NCBI RefSeq assembly: GCF_050529585.1
Contig: NZ_CP172882.1
Location: 2,356,001-2,420,000, forward strand
Length of the DNA stretch: 64,000 bases
DNA from: Enterococcus_D sp050529585
GTDB lineage: Bacteria > Bacillota > Bacilli > Lactobacillales > Enterococcaceae
Direction of reading: 5' to 3'
The notes beneath the pieces were generated by a model. That model was not told the DNA's origin, searched no databases, and saw only the letters and a program-made list of their open reading frames with translations. Positions 52,203-59,850 of this stretch are shown here, in pieces. Each line of letters starts with the position of its first letter. The stretch's first letter is position 1. The translations under genes and the position numbers were made by a program.

Positions 52203-52436
52203 TTAAAATCCTATTAAAAACAAATTGCGACAAAGCGCGATAAGTTCAAGAAAGAACGTACTTGCGGTATACCCTAGACCGATTGCCAAAAGCACCATGA
52301 CCATACGAATCTGCGTCGTCTGCAAAGCTTTAAAAAAAGCCTCGATTCTAATAGACTGCAATGCCCAAAAGGCTAGATAAATGAAGGCTAGATGGCTAGT
52401 GATTCGAATGATTGCATCGATTCCATATACTTGCAT
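52203..52436 (-). CDS. DUF1146 (YwzB-like) membrane protein
   Basis: A 77-residue protein with two predicted helices (ITSHLAFIYLAFWALQSI and IRMVMVLLAIGLGYTASTFFLELI). DUF1146 genes stand between atpC and murA in many Firmicutes, as here. Function unknown. The start at 52436 has GGAGA 7 bp upstream. It is the first gene of the murA transcript: the atpC terminator lies just upstream, and an extended -10 (TGTTATGAT near 52470) is visible. Confidence 0.82.
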   Translation of the reverse strand: MQVYGIDAIIRITSHLAFIYLAFWALQSIRIEAFFKALQTTQIRMVMVLLAIGLGYTASTFFLELIALCRNLFLIGF

Positions 52437-52504
52437 GACATTTCTCCTTTTTTTATGAACGTTACTATCATAACACAAACCCGTAAATATAAAAAATAAT
52501 CTTT

Positions 52505-52547
52505 CCTTAAAAAGCGGATAAAAGTCTTTAAAAAGTTTTTAAAACGT
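52505..52547. promoter_or_regulatory. Direct repeats upstream of the DUF1146-murA promoter
   Basis: CCTTAAAAAGC, GGATAAAAGT, CTTTAAAAAGT and TTTTAAAACGT follow one another at 52505, 52516, 52526 and 52537, a spacing of 10-11 bp. The 16-mer at 52519-52534 is identical to 19518-19533 upstream of mraZ. They lie just upstream of the likely -35 region. Confidence 0.5.
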
Positions 52548-52560
52548 TTTCTTATAATAT

Positions 52561-52592
52561 AAAAAAGCAAAGGCGATGGCCTTTGCTTTTTT
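52561..52592 (-). terminator. ATP synthase operon terminator
   Basis: 8-bp arms (GCAAAGGC and GCCTTTGC) with a 4-nt loop and a six-base T-tract on the minus strand, right after the atpC stop codon. Confidence 0.9.
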
Positions 52593-53014
52593 TACGAGTG
52601 TTTAGACACATTGATTCGGTTGATGGCTCGATGCAATGCGACAGTTGCTCTACGCAACTGATCGATATCTTCGACTTGTTTTGCTTCTTCGATTTGTCGT
52701 TCTGCCCGTTGCTTGGCACGCTCAGCACGAGTAACATCGATATCACGATCACGTTCAGCACTATCTGCCACGATAGACACGACATTGTCACGAACCTCTA
52801 AGATACCGCCATTGACTGCAACCCAGTCTACATGGGTATCAGAATCGACCCGTTTGACACGTATTTCATCAATGGCTAACGGCACGATAATCGGCGCATG
52901 TTGCGGCAAAATACCAATTTCACCATCGGTTGTACGTGCGACCACGATTTTGGCATGGTGATCGTAAACCAAACCAGCGGGTGTCACCACATTCACTGTT
53001 AGAAAATGATCCAT
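52592..53014 (-). CDS. atpC: ATP synthase F1 epsilon subunit
   Basis: A 140-residue subunit of the central stalk. The N-terminal beta-sandwich (LTVNVVTPAGLVYDHHAKIVVARTTDGEIGILPQHAPIIVPL) is followed by a C-terminal helical hairpin (about 90-135). It couples rotation and inhibits ATP hydrolysis. Last gene of the operon. Confidence 0.95.
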   Translation of the reverse strand: MDHFLTVNVVTPAGLVYDHHAKIVVARTTDGEIGILPQHAPIIVPLAIDEIRVKRVDSDTHVDWVAVNGGILEVRDNVVSIVADSAERDRDIDVTRAERAKQRAERQIEEAKQVEDIDQLRRATVALHRAINRINVSKHS

Positions 53015-53045
53015 GAGGTTCCCCTCTTTCTTATTGGCTGGTTAA

Positions 53046-54452
53046 TTAATAACCGATTTTCTTCGCTTTTTCAATGACGTCTTCGATGCGGCCTACACTA
53101 CGGAAAGCTTCTTCTGGAAGATCATCGTACTTACCTTCTAAAATTTCAGCAAAACCTTTGATGGTTTCTTCAACTGGCACATATGAACCAGGCAGACCAG
53201 TAAACTGCTCAGCCACATGAAAGTTTTGAGATAGGAAAAATTGGATCCGTCGCGCACGGCCTACCAATGTTTTTTCATCATCAGATAATTCATCCATCCC
53301 CAAAATTGCAATAATATCTTGCAACTCACGATACCGTTGTAAAGTATGTTGTACTTCAGTGGCCACTTCATAGTGTTTTTCACCGACAATTTCAGGTGCT
53401 AAGGCACTGGAAGAAGAAGCCAACGGGTCAACAGCAGGATAAATCCCTTGTTCTGTCAATTTACGTTCCAAGTTCGTTGTTGCATCTAAATGGGCAAATG
53501 CAGTGGCTGGTGCGGGATCGGTATAGTCATCCGCTGGTACATAAATGGCTTGGATCGACGTTACTGATCCTTTTTTGGTTGATGTGATCCGTTCTTGCAA
53601 TTGTCCCATTTCAGTAGCCAAAGTTGGTTGGTAGCCAACCGCTGAAGGCATCCGGCCTAATAAGGCTGATACTTCAGATCCGGCTTGGGTAAAACGGAAA
53701 ATATTATCGATAAAGAGCAATACGTCTTGACCTTCTACATCACGGAAGTATTCCGCCAATGTCAAACCAGTCAACGCCACCCGCATCCGAGCACCTGGTG
53801 GTTCGTTCATTTGACCAAAGACCATAGCGGTTTTTTCGATAACGCCAGACTCTTTCATTTCGTTATATAAGTCATTCCCCTCACGGGTACGTTCACCGAC
53901 ACCAGTAAAGACTGAGATACCGCCATGTTCTTGGGCGATATTGTGGATCAGTTCTTGGATCAGTACGGTTTTACCAACACCGGCACCACCGAACAGACCA
54001 ACTTTACCACCTTTCAAATACGGTGCAAGCAAATCAATGACTTTGATCCCAGTTTCTAGAATTTCTGTACTTGTAGACAATTCATCAAAATTGGGTGCTT
54101 TTTTATGGATCCCGCTACGGGGCGCATCATCAGGAAATGGTGCTTCCAAGTCGATCGTATCCCCTAAGACGTTAAATACTCGTCCCAATGTTTCTGTACC
54201 GACTGGGACAGAAATAGAGGCGCCTGTGTCGATAACTTCCATTCCTCGTTGTAATCCATCGGTTGATTCCATAGCGATCGTGCGGATCACACCATCGCCA
54301 AGCTCCAACGCAGCTTCTAAAACAACTTTTGTTTTATGGGCGTCTTTTTTGTATACAATCAACGCATTGTTGATATCTGGTAAGGATTGGTCTAGAGAAA
54401 ATTCCACGTCGACAACGGGACCAATGACTTGAACAATCTTGCCTGAACTCAT
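53046..54452 (-). CDS. atpD: ATP synthase F1 beta subunit
   Basis: A 468-residue catalytic subunit. Walker A is GGAGVGKTVLIQ, Walker B is DVLLFIDNIFRF, and the family signature PAVDPLASSSSAL is present. In enterococci the enzyme mainly pumps protons out at ATP cost for pH control; that is known for the genus. Confidence 0.98.
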   Translation of the reverse strand: MSSGKIVQVIGPVVDVEFSLDQSLPDINNALIVYKKDAHKTKVVLEAALELGDGVIRTIAMESTDGLQRGMEVIDTGASISVPVGTETLGRVFNVLGDTIDLEAPFPDDAPRSGIHKKAPNFDELSTSTEILETGIKVIDLLAPYLKGGKVGLFGGAGVGKTVLIQELIHNIAQEHGGISVFTGVGERTREGNDLYNEMKESGVIEKTAMVFGQMNEPPGARMRVALTGLTLAEYFRDVEGQDVLLFIDNIFRFTQAGSEVSALLGRMPSAVGYQPTLATEMGQLQERITSTKKGSVTSIQAIYVPADDYTDPAPATAFAHLDATTNLERKLTEQGIYPAVDPLASSSSALAPEIVGEKHYEVATEVQHTLQRYRELQDIIAILGMDELSDDEKTLVGRARRIQFFLSQNFHVAEQFTGLPGSYVPVEETIKGFAEILEGKYDDLPEEAFRSVGRIEDVIEKAKKIGY

Positions 54453-54478
54453 TCGTATTCCTCCATTCGTTCTCGAAA

Positions 54479-55381
54479 CTATTCTAATGCGGATGCCCCC
54501 GCGACAATTTCGGTAATTTCTTGGGTGATTGCCCCTTGACGTGCTCGGTTATACGAGATCGTCAAGTCCCCAATAATATTTTTGGCATTATCTGTTGCTG
54601 TTTTCATCGCTGTCATTCCGGCAGCATGTTCAGCAGTTTTAGCATCAACAATGGCACCGTAAATCAAACTTTCCGCATATTGCGGCAGCAATTGATTCAA
54701 AATGGCTTCTCTTGAAGGCTCAAACAAGTATTCTTGTTCATAGCTTTCTGCTTCTTCAGGATCCAAATCAGAGATTGGCAACATTTTTTCAACCCGAAAC
54801 TGGCTGGTCAAAGAATTGATGTGATGATTATAACAAACATATAACTCATCAAAGACTTCGTTTTGGTACATCGTCGTAGCCAAAGTCACAATTTTGCGTA
54901 CTTCATCAAAGCTTGGTTGATCGGATAGATTTCGTAATTCATAAGACAGTTTGATGCCTCTGGTTTTGAAGAAATCAGCCCCCGTTGCACCAATAGCAAT
55001 CATGACATACTCATCATTTTGCTCATGGTCTTCTTCCAACATCGTCATCATTTGTTTTAAAATTGAGCTATTATAACCACCGACTAATCCGCCATCTGAA
55101 GTGATGACGATATAGCCTGTTCGCTTCACTGGTCGACTGACCAGCATGCTGTTATAATTGACACCTTCTTTGGGACCAGAACTCGCTAAGTCGGAAAGCT
55201 GTTGCGCCGTTAGATGCGTCACGATTTCCCGCACCTTATTTGCATAGACTTGAAACTGTTTTGAGTGGGCTTCAGATTTCGTCAATTTTGCTGCAGAAAC
55301 CATTTGCATGGCATTTGTAATTTGACTGGTTTTCTTTGTTGAGGCAATTCGTTGCTTGATTTCATTTAATGAAGCAGCCAT
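54479..55381 (-). CDS. atpG: ATP synthase F1 gamma subunit
   Basis: A 300-residue central-stalk subunit. The N-terminal helix ASLNEIKQRIASTKKTSQITNAMQMV and the C-terminal ASLNEIKQ-partner helix region (MTAMKTATDNAKNIIGDLTISYNRARQGAITQEITEIV) form the rotating coiled coil. Confidence 0.97.
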   Translation of the reverse strand: MAASLNEIKQRIASTKKTSQITNAMQMVSAAKLTKSEAHSKQFQVYANKVREIVTHLTAQQLSDLASSGPKEGVNYNSMLVSRPVKRTGYIVITSDGGLVGGYNSSILKQMMTMLEEDHEQNDEYVMIAIGATGADFFKTRGIKLSYELRNLSDQPSFDEVRKIVTLATTMYQNEVFDELYVCYNHHINSLTSQFRVEKMLPISDLDPEEAESYEQEYLFEPSREAILNQLLPQYAESLIYGAIVDAKTAEHAAGMTAMKTATDNAKNIIGDLTISYNRARQGAITQEITEIVAGASALE

Positions 55382-55396
55382 CTTTTCTCACCTCTT

Positions 55397-56953
55397 TTAT
55401 GCGTTTTCCATGGTGGTCACTTTGTCTTGTGTCGTTACCTGTGATGTGTTGCTTGCCATGAAGATATCCTTGGCTGCTTTAATCGTATCATCCAACAATT
55501 TTTCTTCTGGTAAGTCTTTCGTTGTGCGGATCGTGTCAAAAATCGTTGCCGCATTCGCTTCGATATAGTCAAACAACGCTGTTTCAAAGTCTAAAACTTT
55601 ATTTACTGGAATGCTGTCAATGAATCCATGGGTCAATGCGTATAAAATCACCACTTGTTTTTCAACAGCCAAAGGTTCATGTAATTTTTGTTTTAGGATC
55701 TCAACCGTGCGACGGCCTCGATTCAATTTGGCTTGGGTAGCAGCATCTAAATCAGAACCAAACTGTGTGAAAGCTTCTAATTCCCGATAGCTGGCTAAGT
55801 CAAGACGTAATGTACCGGCTACTTTTTTCATCGCTTTGATTTGAGCGGAGCCCCCTACCCGTGAAACGGATAATCCAGCAGCTACGGCTGGGCGGACACC
55901 TGAATAGAACAAATCATTTTCCAAGAAAATTTGACCGTCTGTAATGGAGATAACGTTAGTTGGGATATAGGCAGAGATATCTCCAGCCTGTGTTTCAACG
56001 AAAGGCAATGCAGTCATTGAACCGCCGCCAAGTTCATCAGATAACTTAGCTGCTCTCTCCAACAAACGAGAATGCAAGTAGAAAACATCCCCAGGATAAG
56101 CTTCACGACCTGGTGGACGACGCAATAGCAAGGAAAGTTCACGATATGCAACAGCTTGTTTTGATAAATCATCAAAGACGATCAAGACGTGTTTGCCATT
56201 GTACATGAATTCTTCACCCATCGCTGCGCCAGCATATGGTGCAATATAAAGTAATGGTGCAGGTTGAGAGGCACCAGCAGAAACAACGATAGTATAATCT
56301 AACGCACCGTATCTGCGCAGGGTTTCAACTTGCGCACGAACAGTCGAATCTTTTTGGCCGATCGCAACATATATACAGATCATATTTTGACCTTTTTGGT
56401 TAATGATCGTATCGATTGCGATCGTTGTTTTTCCGGTTTTACGGTCACCGATCACCAATTCCCGTTGGCCGCGGCCAATTGGTACTAAAGCATCGATTGC
56501 TTTCAAACCCGTTTGCATTGGCTCAGCAACAGATTTACGTTCCATGACACCTGGTGCTGCGGCTTCTACTGGACGAGATTTATCTGTTACGATTTCGCCT
56601 AAACCATCGATTGGTTGACCTAAAGGATTGACGACCCGTCCAATCAAGGCATCGCCAACAGGCACTTCCATGATTTTACCCGTACGTTTTACTTTGTCAC
56701 CTTCACGAATGGACTCAAAATCCCCCAAGATGATGATACCAACATCATTTGATTCTAAGTTTTGAGCCATACCATAAGAACCGTTTGAAAACTCAAGCAA
56801 TTCTCCACTCATAGCATTTTCTAAACCGTGGGCACGTGCGATACCATCCCCTACATAAGTGACAGTACCAATTTCTTCTACAGAAAGTTCATTTTGATAA
56901 TTTTTGATTTGTTCTTTGATCAAGGCACTAATTTCTTCTGCTTTGATTGCCAT
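55397..56953 (-). CDS. atpA: ATP synthase F1 alpha subunit
   Basis: A 518-residue non-catalytic nucleotide-binding subunit. Walker A is GDRKTGKTTIAID, and the family signature PAVAAGLSVSRVGGSAQ is present. The start is the ATG at 56953 (MAIKAEEISALIK); a GTG nine bases upstream lies inside the RBS and is rejected. It is 23 bp behind atpH. Confidence 0.97.
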   Translation of the reverse strand: MAIKAEEISALIKEQIKNYQNELSVEEIGTVTYVGDGIARAHGLENAMSGELLEFSNGSYGMAQNLESNDVGIIILGDFESIREGDKVKRTGKIMEVPVGDALIGRVVNPLGQPIDGLGEIVTDKSRPVEAAAPGVMERKSVAEPMQTGLKAIDALVPIGRGQRELVIGDRKTGKTTIAIDTIINQKGQNMICIYVAIGQKDSTVRAQVETLRRYGALDYTIVVSAGASQPAPLLYIAPYAGAAMGEEFMYNGKHVLIVFDDLSKQAVAYRELSLLLRRPPGREAYPGDVFYLHSRLLERAAKLSDELGGGSMTALPFVETQAGDISAYIPTNVISITDGQIFLENDLFYSGVRPAVAAGLSVSRVGGSAQIKAMKKVAGTLRLDLASYRELEAFTQFGSDLDAATQAKLNRGRRTVEILKQKLHEPLAVEKQVVILYALTHGFIDSIPVNKVLDFETALFDYIEANAATIFDTIRTTKDLPEEKLLDDTIKAAKDIFMASNTSQVTTQDKVTTMENA

Positions 56954-56976
56954 CCGATTCACCTCTTATCTCTTGT

Positions 56977-57519
56977 TTATCTGCCCATTTGCTGACGCAG
57001 ATAATCCAGCTGGCTCTTTATACTACCATCGATTACTTGATGATTTGCTTCAACGATGACACCGCCTAAAATCTCAGGATCGATCGCTGCTTCTAATTTT
57101 GCTTGTTTGTACCCAAGTTTGTGGGCAATTTGTTCTTCAATCGCTGTTTTTTGTTCATCTGAAAGTGCAACAGCTGTTGTGACAGTTCCAAGTACTAACC
57201 CTTGGTATTCATCGAAACGTCGTTCATATTCGTCAATGATCAATAATAGATCATCCATCCGATTGTATGCATAAACAATTTCTAAGAAATTTTTGACTGT
57301 ACCGTCAAAGCCTTTCAACAATTGATCAAATAATTTTCTTTTTTCATGAATGTCCAAATGATTGTCAGTAATGATTTGACCAAATTCTGGCAAATCTTGG
57401 TATACCTGACGCAATGTCATCAATTCTTGATAAACTTCTGTTAAGCGTTGTTCTTCCATCGCCAGTTCAAACAAAGCTTTCCCATAGCGTTTACCGACTG
57501 TAAATTTATCGAGTTTCAT
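56977..57519 (-). CDS. atpH: ATP synthase F1 delta subunit
   Basis: A 180-residue subunit that joins F1 to the peripheral stalk. KFTVGKRYGKALFELAMEEQ at the N-terminus and DPEILGGVIVEANHQVIDGSIKSQLDYL at the C-terminus are OSCP/delta signatures. It overlaps atpF by 14 bp, implying coupled translation. Confidence 0.96.
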   Translation of the reverse strand: MKLDKFTVGKRYGKALFELAMEEQRLTEVYQELMTLRQVYQDLPEFGQIITDNHLDIHEKRKLFDQLLKGFDGTVKNFLEIVYAYNRMDDLLLIIDEYERRFDEYQGLVLGTVTTAVALSDEQKTAIEEQIAHKLGYKQAKLEAAIDPEILGGVIVEANHQVIDGSIKSQLDYLRQQMGR

Positions 57520-58030
57520 TGACTGAACCCAATCCTTCGATATATTGGTTGATCAGGGATTCATGATTTTCGGGAGTCAATTCGCGGCCTAAGATTTTTT
57601 CTGCAATTTGAAGAGAAAGTTCTGCAACATCATCTTTCACTTCTTTTAATGCAGTTTCTTTTTCAAGGGTGATATCTGAATTGGCTTTTTCTTTCAAGCG
57701 AATCACTTCTTCTTTGGTTTCGCTCAAAATATTTTGCCGACTCAACTCACCGCTATCTTTGGCGTTTTTGATGATCTCCGCAGCTTCTGAGTGAGAATTT
57801 GCCAATTTGTCTTGGCGTTCTTTTTCCAGTTTGGCTGCATTCAAACGTGATTGTTCCGCTGAATCCAAATCATTGGCGATTTTATCTTCCCGCTTTTGCA
57901 TCATACTGCTGATTGCATCCCATGCAAAGTGTTTCAATAAGAATAGCAAAAGAAGAATTGATCCACTGACAACAATGATGTTGCCAAGCATGGCATTTTG
58001 TACTTCCGCTATAACCAACTGATTTAGCAT
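57506..58030 (-). CDS. atpF: ATP synthase F0 subunit b
   Basis: A 174-residue peripheral-stalk protein: one N-terminal membrane helix (NIIVVSGSILLLLFLLKHFAW) followed by a long charged coiled coil to about residue 150. It is separated from atpE by 88 bp that contain a hairpin. Confidence 0.96.
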   Translation of the reverse strand: MLNQLVIAEVQNAMLGNIIVVSGSILLLLFLLKHFAWDAISSMMQKREDKIANDLDSAEQSRLNAAKLEKERQDKLANSHSEAAEIIKNAKDSGELSRQNILSETKEEVIRLKEKANSDITLEKETALKEVKDDVAELSLQIAEKILGRELTPENHESLINQYIEGLGSVNETR

Positions 58031-58064
58031 AACGATTCTTCCTTTCTGAAAGTCCTTGGTTCAT

Positions 58065-58103
58065 GAGAAAAAAGCAAAAACGAGGACAATTGTTCGTTTC
58101 TGC
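58065..58103 (-). terminator. Hairpin with T-tract between atpE and atpF
   Basis: 10-bp arms with one G-T pair (58094-58103 and 58074-58083), 10-nt loop, and TTTTTTCTC on the minus strand. It may end part of the transcripts or protect the atpB-atpE message, raising the amount of subunit c relative to the rest. Confidence 0.5.
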
Positions 58104-58118
58104 CTTTTCACTTTCGTC

Positions 58119-58331
58119 TTACTGGAAGACTAAAAGCAATGCAATAACTACACCTAGAATTGGCACAGCTTCGACTAACGCTACCCCAATAAACATTGTT
58201 GAACGTAATTGACCTGCCATTTCAGGTTGGCGTGCCATTGATTCGATTGTTTGTGAAATAACTTTCCCGTTACCATACCCTGCTCCGATTGCTGCGCCGA
58301 TAATTGCTAAACCTGCTGCGATAAAATTCAT
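58119..58331 (-). CDS. atpE: ATP synthase F0 subunit c
   Basis: A 70-residue hairpin of two helices that forms the rotor ring. Glu54 (FIGVALVEAVPILG) is the ion-binding carboxylate, and the polar loop is ARQPE. The residue after Glu54 is alanine rather than serine or threonine, which fits a proton rather than a sodium enzyme. Confidence 0.97.
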   Translation of the reverse strand: MNFIAAGLAIIGAAIGAGYGNGKVISQTIESMARQPEMAGQLRSTMFIGVALVEAVPILGVVIALLLVFQ

Positions 58332-58364
58332 TTTTGTTTCCTCCTAATAAGTATGTTTTTTGAA

Positions 58365-59084
58365 TTAATGTTCTGCCACGATTTTGTGGCTTAGAAATAC
58401 CATGGTCAGTGTAACAAATACATAGGCTTGGATCGCTCCGATAAATAATGAAAAGCCAATCCAAATCATTTCAAGTGGCATGACAATAGGCAATGACCAC
58501 CAACCTAAACTTGTGAACATATTTGCTATCAAGCCTAGTAGTACTTCACCTGCAAAAATATTTCCGTATAGACGCAAACCTAAGGTAATGACATTTGTAA
58601 ACTCTTCAATAATTTTGATAGGCAATAAGAAACCCACGGGTTTCAAATATGAATTAACCAAATAGCCTTTAAATCCCAGCGTTTTTACCCCAAAATAATG
58701 GGTCAACGCAATCATCATCAGAGCCAGTGTCAGCGTGACAAACGGATCTGCAGTTGGACTTTTCCAAAGGGTAATATCATCTGCGGTCACGATTTTTGTT
58801 ACTAGACCAATCTCATTTGCCACAAACACAAAAAGAAACATTGTTACACCCAGCAAATGAAAGTTGTTCACTTGAGATCCTGGTATATTGTCCGCAACGA
58901 TATTACGTACAAAATCAATGACCCATTCAATGAAGTTCTGCTTCCCTTTCGGTTTCATTTGCAAGTTTCTAGAACAAATAAAGACCACCAAAAAAACAAT
59001 TATACAAGAAATGATTGTCATCATTGCTACTGTTCCATCAAACCATACTGGACCGATATGAAACATGAGCGATTTTTCATCCAA
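58365..59084 (-). CDS. atpB: ATP synthase F0 subunit a
   Basis: A 239-residue membrane stator with five to six helices and the conserved arginine in ITLGLRLYGNIFAGEVLLG. The start appears to be TTG at 59084 (reading MDEKSLMFHIGPVWFDG), with GGTGAG 5 bp upstream; the first in-frame ATG, 18 bp downstream, has no RBS. It is the first gene of the operon; no atpI gene is found upstream. Confidence 0.94.
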   Translation of the reverse strand: MDEKSLMFHIGPVWFDGTVAMMTIISCIIVFLVVFICSRNLQMKPKGKQNFIEWVIDFVRNIVADNIPGSQVNNFHLLGVTMFLFVFVANEIGLVTKIVTADDITLWKSPTADPFVTLTLALMMIALTHYFGVKTLGFKGYLVNSYLKPVGFLLPIKIIEEFTNVITLGLRLYGNIFAGEVLLGLIANMFTSLGWWSLPIVMPLEMIWIGFSLFIGAIQAYVFVTLTMVFLSHKIVAEH

Positions 59085-59376
59085 TCTTTCTCACCTCTTT
59101 TCCTGTCATCTCCAGAAAATATCTGGTGTTACAATGCGTTTCCTCTCATAACAATCGGTATCATACCACCATGACTGGAAAATTTCAAAGTATTTTCAAG
59201 AAAATTAGACAAAAAAGTCTATTTGCTAAATCCAATCAAAACACCTATCGTATGGAGGATAATGACCGTATTGAAAAAGCTTGATATATCAACAGCTTTC
59301 CCTTAAATGCTACCAAATTTAACTTGATTTTCAAAGCAATAACCTCTAGGATATTCTGAAAGAAATCTTTCAATCA
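59085..59376. other. Gap between smpB and the atp operon
   Basis: About 290 bases holding the atp promoter (59160-59188). No atpI, RNA gene or smpB terminator was recognised in the rest. Confidence 0.5.
59160..59188 (-). promoter_or_regulatory. ATP synthase operon promoter
   Basis: TTGAAA (59188-59183), 17-bp spacer, TATGAT (59165-59160), 75 bp upstream of the atpB start codon. Confidence 0.8.
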
Positions 59377-59835
59377 TTAAAAATTTCTGAGAGCACGGTC
59401 GATTTGTCTTTCCTGATCTTTACGTTTCAAAGATTCCCGCTTGTCATACTCGCGTTTCCCTTTGGCCAAACCTATCAATACTTTGGCATAACCGTCTTTG
59501 ATATAGACTTTTAAAGGAATGATGGTCATCCCAGTATTCTTGCTTTCACCGATCAAACGAGCGATTTGTTTTTTGTGCAGCAACAACTTTCGGGTCCGCA
59601 ATGGATCATGATTGAAAATGTTGCCTTGCTCATAAGGGCTGATATGGACGTTGACTAAGAAGGCTTCACCATTTCTTAGACGTACAAACCCATCTTTCAA
59701 ATTGATTCGGCTGTTACGGATTGCCTTGATCTCTGTTCCTTGCAACACGATTCCCGCTTCGATCGTATCGAGAATCGTGTAGTCATGGCGGGCCTTTTTG
59801 TTTTGGGCAATTAGTTTCCCTTCCCCTTTAGGCAT
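59377..59835 (-). CDS. smpB: SsrA-binding protein SmpB
   Basis: Partner of tmRNA in rescuing stalled ribosomes. The core IAQNKKARHDYTILDTIEAGIVLQGTEIKAIR and the C-terminal tail KGKREYDKRESLKRKDQERQIDRALRNF are diagnostic. From the ATG at 59835, which has GGAGG 8 bp upstream, it has 152 residues. It follows rnr by 15 bp. The ssrA gene is not in this window. Confidence 0.96.
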   Translation of the reverse strand: MPKGEGKLIAQNKKARHDYTILDTIEAGIVLQGTEIKAIRNSRINLKDGFVRLRNGEAFLVNVHISPYEQGNIFNHDPLRTRKLLLHKKQIARLIGESKNTGMTIIPLKVYIKDGYAKVLIGLAKGKREYDKRESLKRKDQERQIDRALRNF

Positions 59836-59850
59836 GAAGCATCCCTCCAA

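Noticed and set aside
53941..54432. Long open frames opposite atpD, livJ, ftsZ and divIVA
   Set aside because: They are antisense shadows of strongly conserved genes, with no RBS and no recognisable domains.
59300..59376. 25-codon minus-strand frame just downstream of smpB
   Set aside because: No RBS and no conservation visible; most likely chance.
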